Shown here one piece after another: positions 28,163 through 36,831 of a DNA stretch of 64,000 bases; positions within the stretch are counted from its first letter, which is position 1; the number at the start of each line of letters is the position of its first letter. The DNA comes from Pedobacter sp. HDW13 (lineage in GTDB: Bacteria > Bacteroidota > Bacteroidia > Sphingobacteriales > Sphingobacteriaceae): positions 2,170,001 to 2,234,000 of the forward strand of contig NZ_CP049868.1 of assembly GCF_011303555.1 (NCBI RefSeq), read 5' to 3'. The notes under the pieces were generated by a model, which worked only from the letters and a program-made list of their open reading frames with translations, was not told where the DNA came from and searched no databases. Position numbers and translations under genes: made by a program.

Positions 28163-28197
28163 TTGCTAAGATTTACAATCAAAATTTGATACATTTG
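28163..28197 (+). promoter_or_regulatory. Probable promoter of ffh
   Basis: TACATTTG (28190-28197) is an exact TAnnTTTG -7 match, and a TTG at 28163-28165 could be the -33 element, though the 24-base spacing is a little long. The start codon is 60 bases downstream. Confidence 0.5.
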
Positions 28198-28257
28198 CCT
28201 TTTATTAAAAACAAGTAGCTTTTTGCCATCCGGCACTAAGCCTTTAGCTTAAAAAAG

Positions 28258-29595
28258 ATGTTTGATAATTTACAGGACAAGCTAGACAGAGCATTTAAAG
28301 TATTAAAAGGACAAGGCAGCATTACGGAAATCAACGTGGCAGAAACCATGAAAGAGATTCGTAAAGCATTATTAGATGCCGACGTTAACTATAAAACCGC
28401 AAAAGCATTTACTGATGATGTAAGGCAAAAAGCTTTAGGGCAAAATGTACTTACAGCGGTTTCGCCAGGCCAGTTGCTTACCAAGATCATGAACGATGAG
28501 CTTGCAGCCTTAATGGGCGGCGAGGTTACCGAACTAGATACTAAAGCAAACCCAACTATTATTTTAATTGCAGGTTTAAACGGTGCGGGTAAAACCACAT
28601 TTGCCGGTAAACTTGCCTTGCATTTAAAAGGTAAAGGCAAAAAGCCTTTATTGGTTGCAGGCGATATGTACCGCCCTGCTGCTGTTGATCAGTTAGAGGT
28701 TTTAGGTACTACGGTTGGCGTATCTGTTTATGCCAACCGTGCATCAAACGATCCTGTGGGCATTGCTTTAGAAGGTATTGCACATGGTAAACAAAATGGA
28801 AATAATGTAATCATTATCGATACCGCCGGCCGTTTAGCGATCGACGAATCGTTGATGAACGAAATATCTGAGGTTAAGGCTAAAACCAATCCACACGAGA
28901 TTTTATTCGTAGTAGATGCAATGACTGGTCAAGATGCGGTAAATACAGCTAAAGTATTTAACGACCGCTTAGACTTTACTGGTGTTGTTTTAACCAAATT
29001 AGATGGTGATACCCGTGGTGGTGCGGCCCTTTCAATTAAATCGGTAGTAAACAAACCGATTAAATTTATTGGTACCGGCGAGAAAATGGAAGCACTTGAT
29101 GTTTTCTATCCTGATCGTATGGCTTCGCGTATTTTGGGTATGGGTGATGTGGTTTCCCTTGTTGAACGTGCTCAAATGCAGTTTGACGAGAAAGAGGCGG
29201 CAGAACTTCAGAAAAAAATCCGTAAGAATAAATTCGATTTCAACGATTTCTATAACCAGATTCAGCAAATCAAGAAAATGGGTAACATGAAAGATTTGAT
29301 GGGCATGATTCCAGGGGTTGGCAAAATGATGAAAAATGTAGATATACAGGATGATGCATTTAAATCAATCGAAGCTATTATTAACTCGATGACCCCATTC
29401 GAAAAAGAAAACCCTGACGCCATTCAGCAAAGCCGCCGTTTACGCATTGCAAAAGGTTCGGGCAGCAAAGTAGAAGAAGTTACCAAGCTGATTAAACAGT
29501 TTGAAGATATGCGCAAAATGATGAAGCAGTTTTCGAACCCCGCAGCAGCGGCAGCCATGATGAAAGGTATGCCTAAAATGCCATTTGGTAGATAG
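28258..29595 (+). CDS. ffh: Signal recognition particle protein Ffh
   Basis: This is a 445-residue SRP54 GTPase that binds 4.5S RNA and signal sequences and delivers ribosomes to FtsY. It has the N domain (1-95), the G domain with GLNGAGKTT (106-114), DTAGR (188-192) and TKLDGD (246-251), and a Met-rich M domain (about 325-445; GNMKDLMGMIPGVGKMM, then the RNA-binding RRLRIAKGSGSKVEEV motif). The C-terminus is Met/Ala-rich, as is normal for Ffh. It is monocistronic, ended by the hairpin at 29638. Confidence 0.97.
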   Translation: MFDNLQDKLDRAFKVLKGQGSITEINVAETMKEIRKALLDADVNYKTAKAFTDDVRQKALGQNVLTAVSPGQLLTKIMNDELAALMGGEVTELDTKANPTIILIAGLNGAGKTTFAGKLALHLKGKGKKPLLVAGDMYRPAAVDQLEVLGTTVGVSVYANRASNDPVGIALEGIAHGKQNGNNVIIIDTAGRLAIDESLMNEISEVKAKTNPHEILFVVDAMTGQDAVNTAKVFNDRLDFTGVVLTKLDGDTRGGAALSIKSVVNKPIKFIGTGEKMEALDVFYPDRMASRILGMGDVVSLVERAQMQFDEKEAAELQKKIRKNKFDFNDFYNQIQQIKKMGNMKDLMGMIPGVGKMMKNVDIQDDAFKSIEAIINSMTPFEKENPDAIQQSRRLRIAKGSGSKVEEVTKLIKQFEDMRKMMKQFSNPAAAAAMMKGMPKMPFGR

Positions 29596-29637
29596 GAGAT
29601 AGGTTTAAGGTGTAAAGCCAATAGACAGAAAATATAG

Positions 29638-29666
29638 TCCCGATCAGAAATGGTCGGGATTTTTTA
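29638..29666 (+). terminator. Rho-independent terminator of ffh
   Basis: A 9-bp stem (TCCCGATCA with TGGTCGGGA, one G-T pair, GAAA loop) is followed by six T residues about 40 bases after the ffh stop. Confidence 0.85.
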
Positions 29667-29792
29667 TTTTAAAGGATTTAGAGATCGGCTTAAATATTTT
29701 CTTTTAGCTAAACAATTACTATCTTAGTCGATATTGATTATCCATTTCCGGATAAACAACACATCCCACTTTATTTTATTAAAAAGAATTGA

Positions 29793-30529
29793 ATGCTTGT
29801 AAAAACATACGGGAGTGCTGTTTATGGCGTAAATGCACTTACCATAACCATCGAAGTGAATATCAGTGCCTGCACCAAATACTACATGGTAGGCCTGCCC
29901 GATAATGTAGTAAAAGAAAGCTTGAGGCGTGTGGCCAGTGCCATTACGGTATCGGGATTCCGCATGCCCAAATAAAAAATTGTAGTTAACCTGGCACCCG
30001 CCGACTTAAAAAAAGAAGGCTCCTCTTACGATTTGCCTATTGCCATTGGCATTTTAGCCACTTCAAGGCAGATTCCACATGATGAATTAGAAAACTATTT
30101 CATTATGGGCGAACTTTCTTTAGATGGCTTCATTCAACCCATAAGATGGGCTTTACCCATTGCCATACAGGCACAACAAGATGGCTTTGCAGGTTTTATC
30201 CTGTCTAAACAGAATGTGCGCGAAGCCGGCATTGTTAACGATTTAATTGCCTATGGCGTAGATAACCTGGCCCAGGTTGACGCGTTTTTCAATAAACACG
30301 AAGCTTTAGAACAAGTTAAAATTGATACCAAAGCAGAATTTTTAAAGAACATCAACCAATACGAACACGATTTTGCCGATGTTAAAGGACAGGAAAACAT
30401 TAAGCGCGCACTCGAAATTGCTGCCGCCGGCGGGCACAATGTTATTTTAATTGGTCCGCCGGGTACTGGTAAAACAATGCTTGCCAAACGCCTGCCTACT
30501 ATTTTACCCCCCGTTAAATTTATGGAATG
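29793..30529 (+). pseudogene. comM: comM/yifB, 5' remnant (nonsense codon and lost AAA+ core)
   Basis: The frame starts as MLVKTYGSAVYGVNA, the classic N-terminus of YifB/ComM, a Mg-chelatase-like AAA+ helicase that promotes branch migration in natural transformation. At codon 61 (29973-29975) there is an in-frame TAA where a Gln codon (CAA) would be expected (MPK*KIVVNLAPADLKKEG). The same frame then continues through FIMGELSLDG and the Walker A motif GPPGTGKTMLAKRLP up to VKFME, where homology ends at about 30529. The remaining part of the gene is found at 33035-33520. The nonsense codon and the loss of the Walker B region leave the gene certainly inactive. Confidence 0.9.
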
Positions 30530-30662
30530 AGTTTATAATAATTCCAGAAAGAAAAACGATATTCCAGAGATAACTGAGGTAGGTTTGATTTGTTGAGGTG
30601 CCTGTGTACTTGATTTAGTGTAATTATTGAAAAACGAGTGAATACTGAGAAACCACGAGATG

Positions 30663-31610
30663 TTATTTTTTCAACCAGGCAACTTGTTGGTCTGGTGTGT
30701 GTGGTGAGGCTAAAATTTCTCCATAGAGATCTGGTCTTCTAGCATTTTTATATCGAAAGCCACCTGACATTTCTAATCCATCCTTACACAGTTCAGCAAC
30801 GATAAATTCATTTTCCATTGTTCTGCATTCAGCTACAATTTCTCCGAAAGGATTTATGATCATCGAGCAGCCATTTTTTAATTGGTCATCATCCATGCCT
30901 ATCGGATTACAAAAAACCGCATAAATTCCATTATCATAAGCGCGCGCAGGAAGCCATTTCATCAGCCAGTTTCGCCCTTTATCACCATCAAATTCCGATC
31001 TTAGTACGGCAGCATTTTTGTCTTTTTCTTTCCAAAGCTCCGCATCTACAAACCCTGCACCAGGGCGAGGAGATGGTGTACACATCGTTACATGAGGCAT
31101 AAAGATTATTTCTGCACCAAGTAATGCCGTTGCCCTTACATTTTCTATTACGTTATTGTCATAGCATATCAAAATTCCACATTTCCAACCCTTAATTTCA
31201 AAGATTGTATAGGATGTACCTGGCAATAAGTTAGAATTGATGAAAGGATGAAGTTTACGGTGTTTAGCAATAAGTCCGGTCTCATTGACGCAAACATACG
31301 CTTTGAACATATTTTCATATTCATCCTTTTCAAAAAGGCCGGCTAGAATTGTAATTTTATACTTATTTGCCATGTCAATCAGAGCGGTTACCGAAGGGCC
31401 GTTTGGTATCACCTCTGATAAGGTAAGCATTTCACTCCGGCTAAGTTTTCTTGCAAATGAATAGCCCGTCACAGAGCATTCATGAAAAGCAATAACCTCG
31501 ACCCCAGATCTTGATGCTTGGCTGACAATTTCTTCTATTACAGAAAGGTTATAAACCTTGTCGCCGCTGGCATTCTCGAATTGGACAGCTGCTACTTTTA
31601 AATTTCCCAT
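30663..31610 (-). CDS. Nitrilase-superfamily carbon-nitrogen hydrolase
   Basis: The 315-residue cytoplasmic protein has the nitrilase-superfamily fold with the Glu-Lys-Cys triad visible as FHECSVTG (Glu43), KHRKLHPF (Lys near 118) and GILICYDNN (Cys near 153). These enzymes hydrolyse amides, N-carbamoyl compounds or nitriles. The substrate is not predictable here. The gene lies in the segment that interrupts comM and is followed upstream by an AraC regulator gene in the same direction (64 bases apart), which suggests that the pair works together. The gene has no signal peptide. Confidence 0.87.
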   Translation of the reverse strand: MGNLKVAAVQFENASGDKVYNLSVIEEIVSQASRSGVEVIAFHECSVTGYSFARKLSRSEMLTLSEVIPNGPSVTALIDMANKYKITILAGLFEKDEYENMFKAYVCVNETGLIAKHRKLHPFINSNLLPGTSYTIFEIKGWKCGILICYDNNVIENVRATALLGAEIIFMPHVTMCTPSPRPGAGFVDAELWKEKDKNAAVLRSEFDGDKGRNWLMKWLPARAYDNGIYAVFCNPIGMDDDQLKNGCSMIINPFGEIVAECRTMENEFIVAELCKDGLEMSGGFRYKNARRPDLYGEILASPHTPDQQVAWLKK

Positions 31611-31674
31611 ATCTTTTTTCTACAAATTTATATCTTACACCATTACCGGTATTGGATGTTTCCGACAAAGTGCG

Positions 31675-32478
31675 TTAACCTCTAAAGCTAAAAAGATTCA
31701 TTGCCAATGGATCAAAAGATGCTAGATATTTTAATGGTGAGGTGCTTGTAATTTCTTTAAATTTGTTATTAAGATGGGCCTGATCATAAAATCCTGCTTC
31801 AATTGCCGCCTGTACAGGAGTATAGATGTGGTTGGGGTCTCTCAAAATTTTTAAATAATGATTTATACGCAAGATCCCATTTAATTTCTTTGGGGAAATT
31901 CCTATAAAACGATCAAACCTCCGCTCCAATAACCGTTCACTTACAAACAAGCCTCGCAGTAGCTCTTGGATGCTGATTTTGCCATGGCTCTGGTTCATAT
32001 GATATAGGCTTTCTCTTAGCAATTCATCGGTTGGAGGCAAAGTTGATAAAAGATTAAAGAAGAATCTTTCCAGCTCTTTTATGATTTCACCCTCATCGTT
32101 TAACCCTCTGATAGCCATTTGCAGGAAAGAAGCACTTAGACCGAACAAAGCACTTAAAGGTAGGATGCAATTTTTCAACCTGTCAGGCTTTATCCCACTT
32201 AAAAAAGCGAGCGCATAAGGCTGTAGAACAATAACTATCATTCCACAGGCTGGTGGCGGAGGGATAATTATTGGATGTTCCATCAAACCATAAGCAATCA
32301 ATTCCCCCTTTTGAAGTTTTTGATTATGAAGGAATGGAAGCCGGGAATACGATAGTGGTACAACGATGCCTGGATTGCCATCCGAAAAAAATCTCATCAC
32401 AGAGTTGCTTGTCGAAGGGTAATAGATCAAAAAATGTTTTATGATGACCTTAAGACCATCTGATGGAACTATCTGCAT
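31675..32478 (-). CDS. AraC-family transcriptional regulator
   Basis: The 267-residue protein has an N-terminal sensory part of the DUF6597-like type (HFLIYYPSTSNSVMRFFSDGNPGIV) and a C-terminal AraC helix-turn-helix (SIQELLRGLFVSERLLERRFDRFIG, then PVQAAIEAGFYDQAHLNNKFKEITG-like). It is transcribed just ahead of the nitrilase-family gene on the same strand and probably controls it. The pair, together with the XRE gene, forms the cargo of the segment inserted in comM. Confidence 0.85.
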   Translation of the reverse strand: MQIVPSDGLKVIIKHFLIYYPSTSNSVMRFFSDGNPGIVVPLSYSRLPFLHNQKLQKGELIAYGLMEHPIIIPPPPACGMIVIVLQPYALAFLSGIKPDRLKNCILPLSALFGLSASFLQMAIRGLNDEGEIIKELERFFFNLLSTLPPTDELLRESLYHMNQSHGKISIQELLRGLFVSERLLERRFDRFIGISPKKLNGILRINHYLKILRDPNHIYTPVQAAIEAGFYDQAHLNNKFKEITSTSPLKYLASFDPLAMNLFSFRG

Positions 32479-32615
32479 AATGTAATAGACTTAATTTTCA
32501 TTACCAAGGTTGCAAAAGCTCTAATGCGCATAGTAATTTGTAAAATTCAACAAAACCTCGCCTAAGTTATAGTGAGCCCGTAATTTACTATTAAACGGTG
32601 GAATAATGATAACGA

Positions 32616-32987
32616 TTATAACATCGAATCTATCTTTTCCATTATTGGTTTGTTTTCTTCTAATTCCCAACTACAAATTGTAGCTCCATCAACTCCCAGA
32701 ATTTTTCCAAATTGTTTTTGGCTAAGCCCATTAATGTTTCTATGCGCTTTTAGTTTCCCTGAAGGAGAAGTCAAATCAACCTCAAACGGCATGTAACCCA
32801 AAAAATTTATAATGCACGGAAAAAATTGAATTTGAGGAGTACTCCGGTTTCTTTCCCAATTTGTAATGCAGTCTTCAGTAACTCCACAAATTCTTGCCAC
32901 GTCTTTTTGAAGCAGCTTTAGTTCCATTCTTTTCTTTCTTATATGATCACCGATCGATACTGGATTTTCTGGATAGGAAATAGGCAT
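32616..32987 (-). CDS. Small XRE-type double helix-turn-helix protein
   Basis: I take the ATG at 32987 (MPISYPENPVSIGDHIRKKR) as the start, giving 123 residues; the longer frame would run into the 3' part of comM. Two Cro/C1-type helix-turn-helix units are visible, one at about 13-55 (LLQKDVARICGVTEDCITNWE) with a GYMPFEVD linker, and a second at about 75-110 (GLSQKQFGKILGVDGATICSWE). Stand-alone proteins of this type are common in Bacteroidota in scattered places. It lies at the right edge of the segment in comM; its start is less than 50 bases from the comM remnant. Confidence 0.83.
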   Translation of the reverse strand: MPISYPENPVSIGDHIRKKRMELKLLQKDVARICGVTEDCITNWERNRSTPQIQFFPCIINFLGYMPFEVDLTSPSGKLKAHRNINGLSQKQFGKILGVDGATICSWELEENKPIMEKIDSML

Positions 32988-33034
32988 TGGTTTTCCGGTT
33001 TGGCTTTCAAAACGCAAACAAGGCAACGCAGGAA

Positions 33035-33520
33035 TGTCCATGTGGTTTTTACAATCACCCTGAAAAGGACTGTGTTTGCGCACCCGGAGTAGTTCAAAAA
33101 TACCTAAGCAAAATTTCAGGGCCGCTTTTAGACCGCATTGATCTTCATGTTGATGTTACTCCTGTAAATTTTACCGAGCTGGCCTCTAAAGAAGAGACAG
33201 AAAAGAGTGGTGAGATCAGCACGCGGGTTATCCGTGCACGCGAAATACAGGATCGCCGCTTTGAAGATAAGGAGGATTTACATTACAACGCACAAATGAG
33301 CCCTAAAATGGTTCGCAAAGTATGCCGGACCAGTAACGAAGAAAACGCACTATTAAAATCAGCAGTGGAAAGATTGGGTTTATCTGCGCGGGCCTACGAC
33401 AGGATTTTGAAAGTAGCCCGAACAATTGCCGATTTGGATGGGAGCGAAAACGTAGAGCTGGAACACCTCGCAGAATCGATTAATTACCGCAGTTTGGACA
33501 GAGATGGCTGGGCGGGGTAA
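33035..33520 (+). pseudogene. comM: comM/yifB, 3' remnant
   Basis: Homology restarts at CPCGFYNHPEKDCVCAPG and runs through the SGPLLDRIDLHVDV arginine-finger region and LSARAYDRILKVARTIADLD to the normal C-terminus (YRSLDRDGWAG). This is the last third of ComM/YifB, without a start codon or the first two thirds. The frame is open upstream to 32987, but those extra residues do not resemble ComM. It belongs to the same broken gene as 29793-30529. Confidence 0.9.
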
Positions 33521-33681
33521 CGCATACAAATTACCATATATTTTAGCCGTATGGAACAAATAGCTAAAATTACAGCTCTTTGAAGAACCCTATATGGTCT
33601 ATGTATCTATATGGCTTAACAAAACAACGTCTTTTAACATGAGAATATCCACCGTATAGTTTAAAAACTAAATAAGAAGAA

Positions 33682-34086
33682 ATGATTACCACAAAAGCCT
33701 ACTTAAGATCACTAACCTACAATGTGATTGGTGCAGCAATTGAAATTCATAAGTCCCTTGGCTCTGGCTTGCTAGAAAGTGTTTACCATGAAACATGAAC
33801 TTTCACTTAGGGGTATTAACTTTATAACCGAAGTGTCTACACCTGTGTGCTATAAAAACATTGCTGTGGCAACAACGCTACGCTGTGACTTACTCGTTGA
33901 AAATTGCCTCGCTGTTGAGATAAAGGCTACAAAGAATATCAAACCTATTATTGAGGCACAGATATTAACCTACATGAAGTTACTTGAAGCTCCGCAGGGA
34001 TTGATAATAAACTTCAACTGCATAAACATTTTAATGATGGACAAAAAACATTTGTCAATGATTTTTATCGATATTTAGAGGAATAA
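33682..34086 (+). pseudogene. GxxExxY-family protein, two frame disruptions
   Basis: The start MITTKAYLRSLTYNVIGAAIEIHKSLGSGLLESVY is the hallmark of the GxxExxY family (PF13366), a small family of about 130 residues. At VYH the frame is lost; the downstream frame resumes with MKHELSLRGINF, matching the family if EC is inserted before it, which fits an 8-bp deletion between two ATG copies. A second break lies in the four-T run at 34029-34032; one more T gives INIFNDGQKTFVNDFYRYLEE, the usual family end. The reading frames together span a typical full-length protein. The gene product is of unknown function. Confidence 0.82.
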
Positions 34087-34117
34087 GCTCAGCGAATACC
34101 GCGCGCAATGTTTAACT

Positions 34118-34735
34118 ATGAACAAGCTCATTTATTTATTCTTTATTCTCTTTAACAGCAACTTGTTTGCACAAAAAGTATTTCACCTGGTCAATTCCAA
34201 AGATACATGGCAATATATCCATCCTTTTAGAGATAAAAGTTATGTGATAGCCATACAATACGAGCTGGACGAAAAAGGCAAAGACCTAGGAGTGAGAAAT
34301 TCGAATATTTACTTTGGTAAAACTGGCATAAAAACTGACAATGTATTTTGGAAAGAAAAAATTGATCTGCGTTTGATTAAAGACAATATCTCCTACGAAG
34401 ATTATAATAATGATGGCATTAAAGACCTACTTATTTTTTCAGATACCGGAGGTCGTGGTGGCAATGCCTTTTATTATTTATTTCTTATAAATTCTAAAAA
34501 CAGAAAAATCAATAAGGTTAAACATTTCGAAAATATTGTAAATCCCGAATACAATCGCAAACACAAAGTGATCGTTTCTTATGGCCTATCGGGTACAAAC
34601 CATTATAGCATTTATAAAATTTCGAGAGATAACAAAGCTTATGAGATCGGAAAAAGTTTTGAAGATACTTTTGAAAGCGATCCAACTGAATTAGACCGGA
34701 GAATTAAAAAGATTTTAAAAAACACTGTCCATTAA
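34118..34735 (+). CDS. Secreted protein with FG-GAP/VCBS-like acidic motif, unknown function
   Basis: This 205-residue protein has a signal peptide (MNKLIYLFFILFNSNLFAQ) and one DYNNDGIKDLLIF motif (about 92-104), a calcium-binding loop type known from FG-GAP/VCBS repeats, followed by GGRGGNAFYYLFLI. No other domain is recognised. It is probably periplasmic or surface-exposed. It begins 32 bases after the GxxExxY remnant and ends without a visible terminator. Confidence 0.72.
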   Translation: MNKLIYLFFILFNSNLFAQKVFHLVNSKDTWQYIHPFRDKSYVIAIQYELDEKGKDLGVRNSNIYFGKTGIKTDNVFWKEKIDLRLIKDNISYEDYNNDGIKDLLIFSDTGGRGGNAFYYLFLINSKNRKINKVKHFENIVNPEYNRKHKVIVSYGLSGTNHYSIYKISRDNKAYEIGKSFEDTFESDPTELDRRIKKILKNTVH

Positions 34736-34955
34736 TTACGATTATTCCAAAAATAATAGGCACTTGCTCTCTTTCTTTCGGCAACTCGCCACCAACCACT
34801 CAAAAACAAAGCAAACAACTTACCATCAACGCATTAAACTTCAAACAAACGTTTCAAATCACCCTGATTCAATAGGCCTATCACCCTCTTTGGCATAGTC
34901 ATTGTCAAAGCACTGTTACATTTATTACCTATTTAAAAACTAAAGAGTGAAAGAG

Positions 34956-35330
34956 ATGAAAAAGACAGTTCAGATTTTCAGCATGCTTTTAATAGCATTA
35001 ACAGTGATGGTTTCGTGTAAAAAAGATACCGATCCCGCCGATCGTGATTTCTTTGTGGGCACTTATAAAGGCTCAGTTTCTTACCGTAGTGGCGAATCAA
35101 CCATTACCAGTAGCGACGGCAAAGTAACCGTAAGTAAAGTTGGCGAAACCTATAATTTTTACTTTGGCAACAACATTCCTGATATTACAGGTGTAAAATT
35201 CGAAAAGAAAGGCGATAACAGTTATGTGAGCATCGGTTCGGGCTTAACAGGCATTAGTATTGATGCCAGCAACCTAACCATTAGGGTAGCTAAAGATAGT
35301 CAAATCTGGACGGCAGATTGCACCAGATAA
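34956..35330 (+). CDS. Small lipoprotein, lipocalin-like beta pattern, unknown function
   Basis: I choose the ATG at 34956 over the GTG at 34947 because a clean lipoprotein signal follows (MKKTVQIFSMLLIALTVMVSC, Cys21). The 124-residue protein has an N-terminal FFVGTYKGSVSY and an alternating strand pattern that could be a small calycin-like barrel. It is not recognised further. The 211-base gap upstream holds no gene I can support. A hairpin terminator follows at 35341. Confidence 0.72.
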   Translation: MKKTVQIFSMLLIALTVMVSCKKDTDPADRDFFVGTYKGSVSYRSGESTITSSDGKVTVSKVGETYNFYFGNNIPDITGVKFEKKGDNSYVSIGSGLTGISIDASNLTIRVAKDSQIWTADCTR

Positions 35331-35340
35331 TTTTTCAAAT

Positions 35341-35374
35341 AAATAAAGACCCGGTTAATCATCGGGCTTTATTT
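35341..35374 (+). terminator. Rho-independent terminator of the small lipoprotein gene
   Basis: A stem AAATAAAG(A)CCCG pairs with CGGGCTTTATTT across a short loop with one bulged base. It starts 10 bases after the stop codon. Confidence 0.6.
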
Positions 35375-35444
35375 ATTTCCATTGCTTTGTTATGCAAATC
35401 AAAAAATAAAACGAGTTTGAAGCTTATTTAGCTAAATTTATAGC

Positions 35445-36014
35445 ATGAGTTTTGAATTAAGAACACACCTCGAAGAAATCGTTCCACTCAGTGATCAGGA
35501 GTTCGAACATATAGCCGCACATTTCAAACCTAAAAACCTTAAAAAACATCAGTATCTCATTCAGGAAGATGAGTTTGTAACCAATATCTATTTTGTAGTT
35601 AAGGGCTTGTTAAAAGCCTCCTTTACAGATGTAAACGCCAAAGAGTATATCATGCAGTTTGCCATGGAGAACTGGTGGCTTTCAGATTTTCGTGCCTTTT
35701 ACGGCAATTTTAAATCCATTACCAATATCAGCTGCCTTGAAAATTCAGAGTTACTTTATATCTCCAAAGAAAATTTGGACAAATTGTGTAAGGAGAGCCA
35801 TAAAATGGAGCACTTTTTCAGGGTAAAAGGCAATTTTGGTTATGTGGCTTTACAACAAAGAATTTTATCACTACTTACAACAAATCCCAAAGAGCGTTTC
35901 GAACAACTGACACAGCAATATCCACAACTAATGCAACGGGTTTCTAAAACAATACTTGCAGCGTATTTGGGTATTTCGAGAGAAACGCTTAGCAGGCTTT
36001 CTGCAAAAGTGTGA
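35445..36014 (+). CDS. Crp/Fnr-family transcriptional regulator
   Basis: The 189-residue protein has an N-terminal cyclic-nucleotide-binding-like beta-roll (KHQYLIQEDEFVTNIYFVVKGLLK, about 33-56) and a C-terminal winged-helix segment (QRVSKTILAAYLGISRETLSRLSA). It belongs to the short Crp/Fnr proteins frequent in Bacteroidota, with no Cys cluster, so not an oxygen sensor of the FNR type. It is followed, with a strong promoter between, by a DJ-1/PfpI-family gene, which it may control; this is inference from position. Confidence 0.87.
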   Translation: MSFELRTHLEEIVPLSDQEFEHIAAHFKPKNLKKHQYLIQEDEFVTNIYFVVKGLLKASFTDVNAKEYIMQFAMENWWLSDFRAFYGNFKSITNISCLENSELLYISKENLDKLCKESHKMEHFFRVKGNFGYVALQQRILSLLTTNPKERFEQLTQQYPQLMQRVSKTILAAYLGISRETLSRLSAKV

Positions 36015-36047
36015 TTTAACGCACATTAAATCTGTGATTGAAGTCCT

Positions 36048-36077
36048 TTGTTAGCGAAAAGGATAGGCCTAATTTTG
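36048..36077 (+). promoter_or_regulatory. Strong Bacteroidota-type promoter of the DJ-1/PfpI gene
   Basis: A TTG (36048-36050) and a perfect TAATTTTG -7 box (36070-36077) are separated by exactly 19 bases, the best match to the TTG-N19-TAnnTTTG consensus seen in the window. The start codon lies 21 bases after the box. The sequence between the Crp/Fnr stop and the -33 may hold the operator. Confidence 0.7.
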
Positions 36078-36098
36078 TAATACACTTAGCATAAAGAT

Positions 36099-36779
36099 AT
36101 GAATAAGAAAGTTTTATTCGTGCTTACGAGCCACGACGAATTAGGAAACACAGGTTTAAAAACAGGCTTTTGGTCAGAAGAATTAGCTGCACCTTATTAT
36201 GCCTTAACCGATAAAGGTATCGATATTGTACTGACATCGCCAAAAGGTGGCCAGCCACCAATAGATCCAAAAAGTGAGGATCCAACTTTCCAAACCGATA
36301 CCACACGAAGAATGGACAAGGACACTGTTCTTTTAGATAAATTAAAAAATACCATCCCATTGGCCAAAGTAAATATGGATTATTATGATGCTGTGTTTTA
36401 TCCAGGTGGCCACGGACCATTGTGGGATTTAGCAGAGAGCACAACTTCGCAGCAACTCATTACCCGTTTTTATACTGCCAATAAACCTGTTGCATTTGTA
36501 TGCCACGCCCCAGGCGTACTTAAAGACGTAAAAGTAAATGGTGAGTATTTGGTAAAGGGTAAAAATGTAACCGGCTTTACCAATACCGAAGAAGAAGCTG
36601 TTCAATTAACAAACATAGTACCTTTTCTGGTAGAAGATATGCTGGTAAAAAATGGCGGAAATTATAGCAAAACTGCAGATTGGAATCCTTACGCTGTGGT
36701 TGATGGGTTGTTAATAACCGGACAAAACCCTGCCTCATCTGAAAAAGTTGCAGAAGAGCTCTTAAAACTCATTGCCTGA
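36099..36779 (+). CDS. DJ-1/PfpI-family protein (Hsp31-like type 1 glutamine amidotransferase fold)
   Basis: The 226-residue cytoplasmic protein has the class I GATase-like fold with the nucleophile elbow PVAFVCHAPGVL (Cys about 138) and FYPGGHGPLWDL (about 98-109), plus the N-terminal LTSHDELGNTGLKTGFW motif of the Hsp31/YajL-like branch. Members act as glyoxalases or protein-repair enzymes or chaperones under carbonyl stress. The Crp/Fnr gene just upstream could regulate it. Confidence 0.9.
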   Translation: MNKKVLFVLTSHDELGNTGLKTGFWSEELAAPYYALTDKGIDIVLTSPKGGQPPIDPKSEDPTFQTDTTRRMDKDTVLLDKLKNTIPLAKVNMDYYDAVFYPGGHGPLWDLAESTTSQQLITRFYTANKPVAFVCHAPGVLKDVKVNGEYLVKGKNVTGFTNTEEEAVQLTNIVPFLVEDMLVKNGGNYSKTADWNPYAVVDGLLITGQNPASSEKVAEELLKLIA

Positions 36780-36789
36780 TTTTAAAATT

Positions 36790-36822
36790 TTAATACTGGC
36801 TGGCAATGTCGGCCAGTATTAA
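36790..36822 (+). terminator. Hairpin terminator between convergent genes
   Basis: TTAATACTGGC pairs with GCCAGTATTAA (11-bp stem, 11-base loop) just after the DJ-1/PfpI stop and just before the end of the opposite-strand gene. The T run is weak, so it may act as a bidirectional stem-loop. Confidence 0.6.
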
Positions 36823-36831
36823 TATGAAAAC

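Larger units (their letters stand above)
30530..33034. other. Foreign-looking 2.5-kb segment replacing the centre of comM
   Basis: The two comM remnants are separated by this segment, which carries three genes on the opposite strand (nitrilase-family hydrolase, AraC regulator, XRE regulator). The hexamer GGAATG is present at both edges (30524-30529 and 33031-33036). By comparison with the remembered YifB layout about 105 codons, including the Walker B motif (LFLDELPEF), are missing, so this is a replacement or an insertion plus deletion, not a clean insertion. I see no transposase, integrase or long terminal repeat in it. The 133 bases at the left end and the 137 bases between the AraC and XRE genes hold no recognised gene. 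Confidence 0.75.

Noticed and set aside
30530..33034. Defence island or toxin-antitoxin system in the comM segment
   Set aside because: The three genes are a nitrilase-family hydrolase, an AraC and an XRE regulator; no nuclease, toxin or defence domain is recognisable.
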